This document shows, piece after piece, positions 26,372 through 34,440 of a DNA stretch of 35,594 bases. The stretch covers positions 1 to 35,594 of IMG/VR virus record IMGVR_UViG_3300027631_000062; one strand, given 5' to 3'. Within the stretch, counting starts at the first letter, position 1. Each line of letters starts with the position of its first letter. Origin of the DNA: a virus. A model generated the notes under the pieces. That model had not been told where the DNA came from. It was given only the letters and a program-made list of their open reading frames with translations, and made no database searches. A program made the position numbers and the translations under genes.

Positions 26372-28095
26372 TTTTCACCACTTTCTGTAGATAAGGTTTG
26401 CTTGTCATAGCCAGGAACAAACTGGCCAATATCATTATTATACACCCTAACCGTACCAAATTCTTCCATATCGTCAAGCTCTTCATATTGCTTGAAGTCA
26501 GAGCCAAGAATTTCAATATCGACTTCCATTTCCATTGACATATTCTCAACACATGTAAAAACTGAACCGGCTAATGCGTCAGCCAAATCTTTTGATCCAG
26601 AGTTCGGGTGATCAATTTTGTTATTGGCAAACAATCTTAATTTTAACAACTCTTCCTCAACCAATAACTCATTCCAATAACCACGCAATCTTGTATCATA
26701 TATTGTTGTCATTAAAGTATCGTAATCAGTTTTTTTAACGCTATGGAAATCAGCATTGATACCTTGCGCTTTAAGACTTTGGATCATCTCAATGGATTGC
26801 CAACGGTCAAAAGTTACTTTTGCTACATCAAATTTCCTACATAATTCAATAATCATTTGCCTAACTGAAGCAAAATTAATTTCAGCTCCGGGAGCTGCTT
26901 CCCAAGAATGAATTAAATCAACATTAATAACTGGAAGGTTTTCCACTCCCATAGATGTTTTAATTTCTTTAAAGCCAGCACAATGACTCATGCATAAAGC
27001 TGACCTGTCTCTTTTAAGTCCTAAGTCAATATGAATAAACCTTCTGTGCCCATCTGTATTATTAAACCAAGGCTTATAAATACCATCTTCATCAACAGGG
27101 CTTTCTGCATGCATAAAAGATTTCCTTACCAGATCAGGATCTCTAAAGTATGCGTCTTCCATTGCCGGAGGTTCACATTCAAATCTTGCCCTAGCCTCAA
27201 TTGGATTTCTAATATATTCTGATTCTAATTGATGTCTTTCAATCGTAGGATTACATTCCCATGTAGCAGCTTTAATTCTCCAAGTTTTTGGTTCTTCTCT
27301 TTCAGCAGAACCAAAATATCTCTGTTGAATAAAGTCTCCTTTATATCTAGGGAAAGACAAAAGAATAACCTTACCGACTTCCGGGAAACGAGACATAACA
27401 GATAGCTTACTCATGTTATAAATTGCAGAGGCAGAACCTTTTGATCTTAATTCTCCTCTTGTTTCCGCGTCTGTTTTAAAAGCTGAAATCTCATCCAAAA
27501 TTACAGTCATAACTTCATAACCTTCCCAACCTTCACTTTCAGAGTGACCTGAGAAGCATCGTACTGGTCTGCTAAAGAAAAAGATTTCAGATACTCTTGG
27601 TTCAAATCCTACGGAGTTAAAGTAAGGTGAACTTAGTAATAAGTTCTTTAAAGGTTCAAAGAAAACTCTTTGAGCCTGTTGAGCGTTTACGGCCAAGTTA
27701 AGAAGGTCAATATACACACCTTTTGCTTTTCCGTAATAACCTAATGGGTCTTTTAGACAATGAAGAATGTAAACGGTATAAGCCATTGATATTCTTGCAC
27801 AATGGTCTTTTCCAGAACCTTTGCCTAACATGCAGATCACTTCGTTGTCGGTATATTTTTTATAATATTCTGACCCTTTTTCCTCCCCCATCATCTTTTG
27901 TAGGGTATGCTCTTTCAAGATTTGCGTACTGTGCCTTACAATTTCTAATTGAATGGGGCTTAGGTTTGGTAAACCCAAAAATCTTTTATCAGTTACAAAC
28001 TCTTCAATAGACACCGGGACTTCTTCAAGTTCATCTTGATTTAATAACTTATCGAAATCTTCATATCGAAGATTCATTCCAAGATAATCACTCAT
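26353..28095 (-). CDS. terL: Terminase large subunit, 580 aa
   Basis: The packaging motor ATPase and nuclease. Walker A is LGKGSGKD (90-97), Walker B VMTVILDE (195-202) with catalytic Glu202. The RNase-H-like nuclease domain begins with FIHIDLGL (Asp357 the first metal ligand), and the C-terminal SKDLADALAGS fits the third acidic position. Length is typical for a phage terL. It lies directly downstream of terS with a repeat-rich gap, and GGAGATAAATAA precedes the start. Confidence 0.93.
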   Translation of the reverse strand: MSDYLGMNLRYEDFDKLLNQDELEEVPVSIEEFVTDKRFLGLPNLSPIQLEIVRHSTQILKEHTLQKMMGEEKGSEYYKKYTDNEVICMLGKGSGKDHCARISMAYTVYILHCLKDPLGYYGKAKGVYIDLLNLAVNAQQAQRVFFEPLKNLLLSSPYFNSVGFEPRVSEIFFFSRPVRCFSGHSESEGWEGYEVMTVILDEISAFKTDAETRGELRSKGSASAIYNMSKLSVMSRFPEVGKVILLSFPRYKGDFIQQRYFGSAEREEPKTWRIKAATWECNPTIERHQLESEYIRNPIEARARFECEPPAMEDAYFRDPDLVRKSFMHAESPVDEDGIYKPWFNNTDGHRRFIHIDLGLKRDRSALCMSHCAGFKEIKTSMGVENLPVINVDLIHSWEAAPGAEINFASVRQMIIELCRKFDVAKVTFDRWQSIEMIQSLKAQGINADFHSVKKTDYDTLMTTIYDTRLRGYWNELLVEEELLKLRLFANNKIDHPNSGSKDLADALAGSVFTCVENMSMEMEVDIEILGSDFKQYEELDDMEEFGTVRVYNNDIGQFVPGYDKQTLSTESGEKWLESL

Positions 28096-28102
28096 TTATT
28101 TA

Positions 28103-28220
28103 TCTCCTTTAAGGGGTAAGGCCGCTAAAAACAGTCTCTTTACATGATGGGTAAGGCTTGAAAAAAGAGTCTCTTTATATGAGGGATAGGCCTTATTTTT
28201 TCGTCTCTTCTTATGACTCA
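28103..28220. repeat. ~34-bp tandem repeats between terS and terL
   Basis: Reading the plus strand, TCTCCTTTA, TCTCTTTAC, TCTCTTTAT and TCTCTTCTTA start at 28103, 28135, 28170 and 28204, with spacings of 32, 35 and 34. Most units continue with a GGGTAAGGC-like segment. The last unit (minus strand) supplies the AAAGGAG ribosome-binding site of terL. Iterated sites beside terS suggest a packaging-recognition element. Confidence 0.7.
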
Positions 28221-28807
28221 ATAATTTCTGCATCGCTAATTTCCTCACTATCGGCATCAACGACCTCAACCTCAGCCATGATTTCAAAAGCTATTGCCAG
28301 TTCTCTTCTCACAGCATCAGCAATCTCTGGGTACTTAGAGATAACATCTCGCAAGACTCTTGAAAGTATTTGGTTAACATTCTCTGCCTTCTGCATTCGT
28401 GCAATGTATTCACCATCAGATGTGTTAATACCCAAAAGTTTATGCAACTGGGCTTTCTTTGTTGCCAGTTCACCAGCAAGTTTAATTGCAGAAATTCTTG
28501 CCGGAACCATTCCATGATCTGTCGCAATGTTGATTGTTTCCCAAGCCTCTTTGCTCAACTGGTCAAACTCTTGAAGTGCCTTTACAGTATTGAATTGCAC
28601 TCTTTCAAGAAAATAGGGGTCTTCCTCGGCTTGACGATTAAGTATCTTCTTATACTCATCAATGTAGGATTTTACATCATTAGTCTTTAATGCCATCAAT
28701 GAAGCAATTTCATGCATTGAATAGCCTTTTATGTGAAGAAGTCCAACTTCTTCAACATCTTTCAATTTTTCAATTAAGGTCTTTTCAGTTCTTTCGATAT
28801 CTGACAT
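28211..28807 (-). CDS. terS: Terminase small subunit, 198 aa
   Basis: The position next to terL and an N-terminal helix-turn-helix (YSMHEIASLMALKTNDVKSY, about 29-48) fit a TerS that binds the packaging site, followed by a helical oligomerisation region (about 60-150) and an acidic C-terminal tail (EVVDADSEEISDAEI) that may contact TerL. Overlaps the glycosyltransferase gene at its start. Sequence divergence of TerS means this rests largely on context. Confidence 0.78.
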   Translation of the reverse strand: MSDIERTEKTLIEKLKDVEEVGLLHIKGYSMHEIASLMALKTNDVKSYIDEYKKILNRQAEEDPYFLERVQFNTVKALQEFDQLSKEAWETINIATDHGMVPARISAIKLAGELATKKAQLHKLLGINTSDGEYIARMQKAENVNQILSRVLRDVISKYPEIADAVRRELAIAFEIMAEVEVVDADSEEISDAEIIES

Positions 28808-29847
28808 AATCTTTCGTAGTACCCTTCTGCAGCAGAATCCCAGCTCATAGTCTGTTCATTTAGTACGGCATTGTTAAATGTATAATCAGAAACTACATCG
28901 TAGTTATTATATACATATAACATTTTAGCACATAAATCATCAAATTTTGGCTTTGCCCAAGTACCGCAGTCACTATAAATTCCATTCATATTAATAGAGC
29001 TATCTTCAAACTCTAAAGGAACTGACAGCTCAGCATATTCTGTGCAGGCAGTTGCATTTGTGCAGATTGTTGGGATACCTTTTGCTATACCTTGATATGG
29101 CAACATTCCCCAACCCTCACCACTTGTCGGATAAACAACGCAATCGGTTAAGTCATAGATATCACTTAACTCTTGGATTGAAACATCTTTATCAATCACA
29201 TCTATTTGAGGGTGTTTTTCGATAGCGAGTGTCTCTCCAGATTTATACCATCGGGCATCAGGAGCGTCTATGCTCTTATAAAGAAGTCTTATACTCTCAT
29301 CGCCTGAAAATATCTTTATAAAAGCATCCACAGTCATCTGAGTGTTCTTGCGAGTCGATGGTGATCCAATACAAAGGAAAGTGAATTTATTATCTACAAA
29401 GGAAGCAAACCTTCTCTTGGGGCTGAACAGTTTATTAACTCCAAGTCTGAAATTGAAAACAGGAACTGTTACTCCGGATTCTTCAAAAACATTCTTTGCC
29501 CAAAGAGATGTTGTCCATATCTCATCCATTTGATTCATTCGAGAAACCCAATCACTTGGCAGTTTACTTGTTTCCCAATATGAAAAACCAATGTTGTACT
29601 TATTCGATACAGTATAGTCAAGAGGTAATCTATTATTTATGAATACATCTGCTTCAATGTTAATTGATGCACTAGATTGATATTCAATACCGAGTAATGA
29701 CAAGTCTTGAATGTCAGATGGTATAAGACATGTTCTTTCAATGTCCATTCCCTTCCCTACAAGACGACCATGAATCTCATCTTCGGCTACCTTGTAGCCC
29801 TCATTGCGCTCTTGAGAAACGCTAGTGCCATTCCAAATGATTTTCAC
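28774..29847 (-). CDS. GT4-family (GT-B) glycosyltransferase, 357 aa
   Basis: Start GTG 29847. FLCIGSPSTRKN (about 157-168) fits the GT-B linker loop, and TSGEGWGMLPYQGIAKGIPT (241-260) is the family 4 donor site with the E-x7-E-like region. It would use an NDP-sugar. The second glycosyltransferase in the window; the two flank the terminase genes, suggesting modification of virion proteins or DNA during late infection. AGAGTGATTC precedes the start. Confidence 0.85.
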   Translation of the reverse strand: MKIIWNGTSVSQERNEGYKVAEDEIHGRLVGKGMDIERTCLIPSDIQDLSLLGIEYQSSASINIEADVFINNRLPLDYTVSNKYNIGFSYWETSKLPSDWVSRMNQMDEIWTTSLWAKNVFEESGVTVPVFNFRLGVNKLFSPKRRFASFVDNKFTFLCIGSPSTRKNTQMTVDAFIKIFSGDESIRLLYKSIDAPDARWYKSGETLAIEKHPQIDVIDKDVSIQELSDIYDLTDCVVYPTSGEGWGMLPYQGIAKGIPTICTNATACTEYAELSVPLEFEDSSINMNGIYSDCGTWAKPKFDDLCAKMLYVYNNYDVVSDYTFNNAVLNEQTMSWDSAAEGYYERLCQISKELKRP

Positions 29848-29850
29848 GAA

Positions 29851-30606
29851 TCACTCTTCTGTTTCAAAAGCTAATTCTTTGCCTCTGTCTTTTGCAGCTT
29901 TTCTAAGCTCAACAACAGAATAGCCATGAAGTTTTGTGTACTGAACACGATAGTTGTACCAGCCAGATGTCCCAATCCAGAATTTCTCATCAGTAACCTC
30001 TGCGAGTTTCTGCAATTCTTCTGTTTCAAGTAGGAAACTGAGGACACCTAATGGCATATACAAACTCATATCATAGTTTTCATGCTTATCTTTTGCATAT
30101 TCATCAAGCAAGTCTTGGTACTGCTTAATAACTTTCTGAACAGGTTCTCCTACAAAGTGATCAATCTCGCCATTTGCATTCCTAATTCGTGGACAGAACT
30201 CATCAACACTTGTGATTGTTCCGAATGTCCGGCACACCAGTGGTCGATATCCATAAACGGTGCAACCGTTTTTATAAAAAGCACAATGTCTCTTCGTTTC
30301 TCCACCGTCTTTCCAAGTTTCATCGTACATGGCTTCTTTAAGTGATTCAATTACTTCTAGAATCCACGCATCAGCACTTTCTTGGCCAGTGCTTTCCATT
30401 TTCAAATAATACTCTTGAGTAATTCTAAATGCGATATTTGCACATTCAGTCATTGGTATTACAAGACCAATCTTGCAACATTCCCCGGAGCCAAGGCATT
30501 TGTACTTAGTAGCATTCTGCTTTGCCTCGATAACACGCACTTGGTTATATAACATATCTAGTTTTGCAAAAGTTATAATATCTTTTGCGACAACACTTCT
30601 TTTCAT
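29851..30606 (-). CDS. YkgJ-family Cys-cluster protein, 251 aa
   Basis: Cysteines CLGSGECC (C37, C43, C44) and CAFYKNGCTVYGYRPLVCRTFG (C108, C115, C125), plus C138, match the YkgJ family (zinc or iron-sulfur chelating). The RP-x2-C-R segment (121-126) is the best-conserved family feature. Function of the family is uncertain; a metal centre is likely. Gene overlaps the upstream HTH gene by ATGA. Confidence 0.82.
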   Translation of the reverse strand: MKRSVVAKDIITFAKLDMLYNQVRVIEAKQNATKYKCLGSGECCKIGLVIPMTECANIAFRITQEYYLKMESTGQESADAWILEVIESLKEAMYDETWKDGGETKRHCAFYKNGCTVYGYRPLVCRTFGTITSVDEFCPRIRNANGEIDHFVGEPVQKVIKQYQDLLDEYAKDKHENYDMSLYMPLGVLSFLLETEELQKLAEVTDEKFWIGTSGWYNYRVQYTKLHGYSVVELRKAAKDRGKELAFETEE

Positions 30607-30899
30607 CTTCCCATTCCTTTTTTTCTTGCTCTTGTTTGTTTTGCCTGATCACGCCTACGCTTCTCTACTTCAAGTTGCATAGGGGATTTGGGCCTTCTTA
30701 AAGCTGTTGCTGATAAGTTTCTTCCCTTACCTCTAAACTTTAAAAGATCATATTTTTTACACCAGTTATAAATAGCCTGCGGGGACACACTGATGCCATA
30801 ACTTTGCTGAAGAACCTTTACAATATCGGTGAGGTTCATGCGCTTCTTCACATAATGCTCATAAAGCCATGTCTGATCCTTGTACGGTTCATCAGCCAT
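30603..30899 (-). CDS. Helix-turn-helix protein, 98 aa
   Basis: Residues about 22-50 (NLTDIVKVLQQSYGISVSPQ, AIYNWCKKYDLLK) form a homeodomain-like or transposase/resolvase-type HTH. The C-terminus is very basic (KRRRDQAKQTRARKKG), suitable for DNA binding. It lies between the resolvase and YkgJ genes and may be a transcription regulator or a DNA-recombination accessory protein. Confidence 0.75.
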   Translation of the reverse strand: MADEPYKDQTWLYEHYVKKRMNLTDIVKVLQQSYGISVSPQAIYNWCKKYDLLKFRGKGRNLSATALRRPKSPMQLEVEKRRRDQAKQTRARKKGMGR

Positions 30900-31467
30900 T
30901 CTTCTTCACCTTCCAGTACCATAGAGAAATCCCAATTGCGTCAACAATGTCGTCATCATCAATTCCATCAGTGTCTTTGCCAAAAGCAACACCAACAATT
31001 TCTCTTACTCTATTTTTTCTTTCGTTCTTCATTTTAATTTGCATTGAACCTTTTGCGCCATTCTTATCCAAATCAAGTCCATCTTTCTTTGTAACATTTT
31101 TATAGCCAATAGCTGGCTTCCACGAAAGAGGGCTTACATCTTCAATTTTTCTGCACCTATCGGAGATAATTCCCCAAGTAAAACCTATTATATACGAAAT
31201 AATTCTACTTGTTTGAAAGTTTTGGATATAAACAGATTGCTCAATTACAGCAACATCTGGAGAATATTGATCAACAACTTCAATCAATTCTTTCTTAATC
31301 TTATTAAATTTCTCTGATTGCTGTTTTTCTTTTGATAAATCAATTTTACCAGTTGCAATCAGTTCTTTATCCCAAGACAAGATTGCCCAAGCTAAGGAAT
31401 GAGATGCCGGGTCAATAGCCAAGACTTTTTCCCATTTTTCTTTTTGTACAATATCTCTAAGACTCAC
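30892..31467 (-). CDS. RuvC-like Holliday junction resolvase, 191 aa
   Basis: RNase-H-fold resolvase: VLAIDPASHSLAWAIL with Asp19, VAVIEQS with Glu76, and DDDDIVDAIG with Asp173 and Asp176, in the spacing of RuvC. It would cut four-way junctions in replicating or packaged phage DNA. Start is GTG 31467; a TATAAT sits six bases upstream, so transcription may begin at the GTG itself. Confidence 0.87.
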   Translation of the reverse strand: MSLRDIVQKEKWEKVLAIDPASHSLAWAILSWDKELIATGKIDLSKEKQQSEKFNKIKKELIEVVDQYSPDVAVIEQSVYIQNFQTSRIISYIIGFTWGIISDRCRKIEDVSPLSWKPAIGYKNVTKKDGLDLDKNGAKGSMQIKMKNERKNRVREIVGVAFGKDTDGIDDDDIVDAIGISLWYWKVKKNG

Positions 31468-31473
31468 TTAGAT

Positions 31474-31479
31474 ATTATA
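31474..31479 (-). promoter_or_regulatory. Leaderless promoter candidate of the RuvC-like gene
   Basis: Perfect TATAAT overlapping the stop of the preceding gene, with six bases to GTG 31467, placing the start of transcription on the start codon. No -35 is evident. Confidence 0.5.
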
Positions 31480-31783
31480 CCTCTTTTCTAAGTTTTTCTT
31501 CGTCATATCCCCAAGAAACAAGTCTTTTTATATATCTTTCTTTTTTGCATTGTTCACAAATTGATTCTTTGTTATAAGAAGACAAAATGGTTGTGCACAA
31601 TTTAGTCTTGCAAACTCTTTTTTTGTGCTTGTTTTCTTTAGTTTCATAATACTTTTCTAATAATTTTTTATTAGTAACTAATCTTCTACATTCAACACTG
31701 CAATATAAAGCATTATAGACTTTTGCAACAAATACATTATTGCACTTGTCATTCCCGCATATTCTTGGTTCTTCTCTAAACAT
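31475..31783 (-). CDS. Cys-rich double zinc-finger protein, 102 aa
   Basis: Start 31783 (MFREEPRICGNDKC) overlaps the end of the Cas4-like gene. The first site is CGNDKC / CSVEC (about 9-14 and 28-32), the second CKTKLC / CEQC (about 58-63 and 76-79). Two four-cysteine sites with basic residues between (KHKKRVCKTKLC) suggest a DNA- or RNA-binding protein. No specific family assigned. Confidence 0.75.
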   Translation of the reverse strand: MFREEPRICGNDKCNNVFVAKVYNALYCSVECRRLVTNKKLLEKYYETKENKHKKRVCKTKLCTTILSSYNKESICEQCKKERYIKRLVSWGYDEEKLRKEV

Positions 31784-32495
31784 CCCCCGACCAGCATTTA
31801 TCAGCCAAATCACATTGAGCACATTTTGCAGATGTGCGCTTGTAAGGCTGCTTTGGCATATTACCTTCTAAGAAGTCGGTATATATACCATTATATTTTT
31901 TAAAGAGTTTGTCGATAAACTCGTCATCTCGCTCTATAAAGATAGGCAAAATTTCTTGATTGTTTTTATTTTCGTAAATTACATAACCACTTGGCAAGTC
32001 TAGGCATCTCATATAGATTTGCGCCTGCCTATAGTGATCGTCTTTGGGCTTGTTATAAATCTGTCTATAGTTAAAACCTTCTGCGCTGATTGACTTCAGC
32101 TCAATAAGTTTATGACCATACCAGTCAATTATACCATCAGCTGTGCCCTCAATTGGGGGATTTGAATAATTAACAGGGATTTCCTCTGCAACAAGGATAC
32201 CCATCTCTCTCAGATAACTATAAAGCCTTTCATGGACAGCATGTCCATTGTCAAATATTCTATAAGTTTGTGGTCTAAAAGAAGTAGTTACCTCTTGACC
32301 CTGAAACAGATAGTGCCAATATCTTGCACACTGGTTTGTATAGCTAGGGTGGAAACCACCGACTTTCTTCATTGCCGGCGCATTTCTCTTTTCCAAATTG
32401 TCGTCAATAGCAAGTAGCAACTCTGCCGTTACTTGCTCATGAGACTTGAGCACCTTCTCTACTTTGGGTGCTTTAAGTTTGTTTAGTGATTTCAA
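31776..32495 (-). CDS. Cas4/RecB-like Fe-S exonuclease, 239 aa
   Basis: PD-(D/E)xK nuclease core: HERL (88-91), IEGTADGIID with Asp120, LIELKS with Glu132 and Lys134, and YRQAQIY (Gln157/Gln159). Cys56 near the N-terminus plus Cys225, Cys228 and Cys234 (CAQCDLADKC) form the four-cysteine [4Fe-4S] set of Cas4 and AddB. Phage Cas4-like nucleases act in recombination or DNA end processing; no CRISPR array is present. Overlaps both neighbours by a few bases. Confidence 0.88.
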   Translation of the reverse strand: MKSLNKLKAPKVEKVLKSHEQVTAELLLAIDDNLEKRNAPAMKKVGGFHPSYTNQCARYWHYLFQGQEVTTSFRPQTYRIFDNGHAVHERLYSYLREMGILVAEEIPVNYSNPPIEGTADGIIDWYGHKLIELKSISAEGFNYRQIYNKPKDDHYRQAQIYMRCLDLPSGYVIYENKNNQEILPIFIERDDEFIDKLFKKYNGIYTDFLEGNMPKQPYKRTSAKCAQCDLADKCWSGDV

Positions 32496-32809
32496 TTATA
32501 AGTTCCTTTACCTGAAATTTTTAGTGCATTTATGTTTTCTGACAATGCTTCATACATCGTCTTCCAAATATCGTTAACAAGTTTATCTTGTTCATTCATA
32601 ATACTTGATTTTCTCTTGAATGCTTGAGATTTAATAATCATTTGTGTCCTATAAGCAGCTAAAACATTAGCATACTTAATTGCTTGCATTCCAACATAAT
32701 GATCCGGATTATCAATAATATCCTGAACAATCCTCATGCACTCAATGAATTCCTTTGCTTTATCACCCATCTGTGACGCAAGCCATTCTTCATTAACAAT
32801 TATATCCAT
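32492..32809 (-). CDS. Hypothetical helical protein, 105 aa
   Basis: MDIIVNEEWLASQMGDKAKE starts an all-helical protein with a Met/Ile-rich middle (LAAYRTQMIIKSQAFKRKSS). Located between the methyltransferase and the Cas4-like gene, with overlaps to both, so possibly a partner of one. Resembles accessory proteins of phage recombination modules, but the family is not identified. Confidence 0.68.
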   Translation of the reverse strand: MDIIVNEEWLASQMGDKAKEFIECMRIVQDIIDNPDHYVGMQAIKYANVLAAYRTQMIIKSQAFKRKSSIMNEQDKLVNDIWKTMYEALSENINALKISGKGTYN

Positions 32810-34101
32810 TTTTTAATTTCCTTTCCTATCCACTCTGCTACTGGTGATGCAATGGCGTTACCACACATCTTGTAGCGATTTGTGTCAGCAATTATATTAT
32901 CATCTGCGGTGAGCCTTGTATGGTCATCAGGGAACCCCATCAACCTTTCGCACTCTAACGGTGTCAATCTTCTTAAAACCAACTCCGGTGTGCAGACACC
33001 GTGTTGTGAAATTGTATCAAGGGTATAGGAAGGATCGCCAATTTCGCCAAAGCCCTTGCCTTGTGGACCAGAGGTATCTGCTCTTCCAATAATTGTGCCC
33101 TGAATGGGGATAGCAACCTGCTCACCAATAAGAGGGACTTGTCCACCACCTGTGCCCATTCTGTGCTTCAATGTTGGCATAATTCCATCTTCGTATATAC
33201 GAACATCATTAACTCTTGTTCCATCAACTATTATTACAGTTGAGCGGCTATCTCCTGTATTATCAAAAGCATTTAAAGTTGGCGCTACGGCATTCGTAAT
33301 CCAAGACTCGTCATCCTTTGTGCTTTGTGCTCTCTTGGATTTAACATAAGGCTCCAGTATGAAGTTCATATCTGGTCTTTTATAATCAGATGCTGAGAGG
33401 CTTACTCCGCCTTCTTCGTACTTACTGAATCCAGTTTTTCCGTACCAGATAGGTTCACTAACGCTTGTCTCAACGGCTCTGGAAGCCTGTTTCCTTTTCT
33501 TTCGGCTCTTCTTAATATCCCCCCTGCTGTCTTCGGGGACAGGTAGAATTTTTCCACCACTTCGCTCAAGGGCTGAAGAATCCCAACTAGCGATGACGAA
33601 TACTCGTCTTCTACGCTGGGGGACTCCGAACCACTGTGCATCCAAGATGTGCCATTCGATTCCCAATGCCCCGATGTTTGCCATTTGGTCAAGGACTTCT
33701 CCGAAGTCTTTTCCATTATTGCTTGTGAGGGCACCGGGTACATTTTCCCAGATTGCCCATTTTGGATATTGATTATTGGTTGCATTACGCATCTCCTTTA
33801 TTATTCTAATTGCTTCAAAAAATAGACCTGAACGATTGCCTTCAAGCCCTGAACGCTTACCTGCTACAGATAAGTCTTGGCATGGTGAACCAAATGATAT
33901 TAAATCAACTGGTGGTAAGTCTGCGCCATTGACATCTCTTACATCTTCAAACTTTGGCACATCCGGCCAGTGTTTCTTCAATACACTTTGACAATGTTTA
34001 TCCCATTCAACTTGGAACTTGCAATCCCAACCTGCTGAGTCAAATCCTAAATCAAATCCGCCTACTCCGGCAAATAGACTTCCATAAGTTAACTGTCCCA
34101 T
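32800..34101 (-). CDS. dcm: DNA C5-cytosine methyltransferase, 433 aa
   Basis: SLFAGVGGFDLGF (motif I, 8-20, AdoMet binding), PCQ with Cys74 (motif IV nucleophile), ENV at 119-121 (motif VI), QRRRRVF at 162-168 (motif VIII) and C-terminal YKMCGNAIASPVAEWIG (motif X). It transfers a methyl group to C5 of cytosine, most likely to protect phage DNA from host restriction, since no companion restriction enzyme is visible. The recognition sequence cannot be read from the gene. Confidence 0.93.
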   Translation of the reverse strand: MGQLTYGSLFAGVGGFDLGFDSAGWDCKFQVEWDKHCQSVLKKHWPDVPKFEDVRDVNGADLPPVDLISFGSPCQDLSVAGKRSGLEGNRSGLFFEAIRIIKEMRNATNNQYPKWAIWENVPGALTSNNGKDFGEVLDQMANIGALGIEWHILDAQWFGVPQRRRRVFVIASWDSSALERSGGKILPVPEDSRGDIKKSRKKRKQASRAVETSVSEPIWYGKTGFSKYEEGGVSLSASDYKRPDMNFILEPYVKSKRAQSTKDDESWITNAVAPTLNAFDNTGDSRSTVIIVDGTRVNDVRIYEDGIMPTLKHRMGTGGGQVPLIGEQVAIPIQGTIIGRADTSGPQGKGFGEIGDPSYTLDTISQHGVCTPELVLRRLTPLECERLMGFPDDHTRLTADDNIIADTNRYKMCGNAIASPVAEWIGKEIKKWI

Positions 34102-34253
34102 TTTTTTCCTGACATTAGTTTTGGTTCTTTATGACAGATTCCACATTTACCGAAATGTCCATTTCCGTAGTGCGTCTTCCACTCACGACAGCATAGCACC
34201 ACAACTTCCATTCCGTAGCGTTGCTCAAGTTTTTTTCGTTGCTCGGTACTCAT
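34089..34253 (-). CDS. Hypothetical Cys/His protein, 54 aa
   Basis: A 54-aa frame filling the gap between the methyltransferase and its upstream neighbour, overlapping both. MSTEQRKKLEQRYGMEVVVL then CCREWKTHYGNGHFGKCGIC and H: cysteines and histidines could bind zinc. Function unknown. Confidence 0.62.
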   Translation of the reverse strand: MSTEQRKKLEQRYGMEVVVLCCREWKTHYGNGHFGKCGICHKEPKLMSGKKWDS

Positions 34254-34440
34254 GCATCATCTCATCAGTCACTCCAGCATTTTGCTCATAGAGTTGTACG
34301 AACAATCTTTTCCACTTGTCCCTGTCCTGCTCTAGATTGGCGCAATGGTCAATCCAAAATTTTATAACTCTACGCTGCTCAACAAACTTGTCCTCAAGAG
34401 GTAGGTCTGGCATATCGCCAGTAATATTATTACTACTCAA
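34225..34440 (-). CDS. Hypothetical protein, 71 aa, TTG start
   Basis: The TTG at 34440 follows GGAGGAG with a six-base spacer, a very strong site, so the non-ATG start is well supported. Contains a helical, charged body (KFWIDHCANLEQDRDKWKRL). Overlaps neighbours at both ends. Not recognised. Confidence 0.7.
   Translation of the reverse strand: MSSNNITGDMPDLPLEDKFVEQRRVIKFWIDHCANLEQDRDKWKRLFVQLYEQNAGVTDEMMHEYRATKKT

Noticed and set aside
28096-28287. 63-aa frame on the minus strand overlapping terS
   Set aside because: It runs through the tandem repeat and overlaps the well-supported terS in another frame.
31776-32495. CRISPR adaptation module around the Cas4-like gene
   Set aside because: No cas1/cas2 and no direct-repeat/spacer array anywhere in the window; neighbouring genes are phage recombination genes.
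33402-33785. 127-aa frame within the methyltransferase gene
   Set aside because: Overlaps the methyltransferase catalytic region in another frame and shows no protein-like pattern or start signal.
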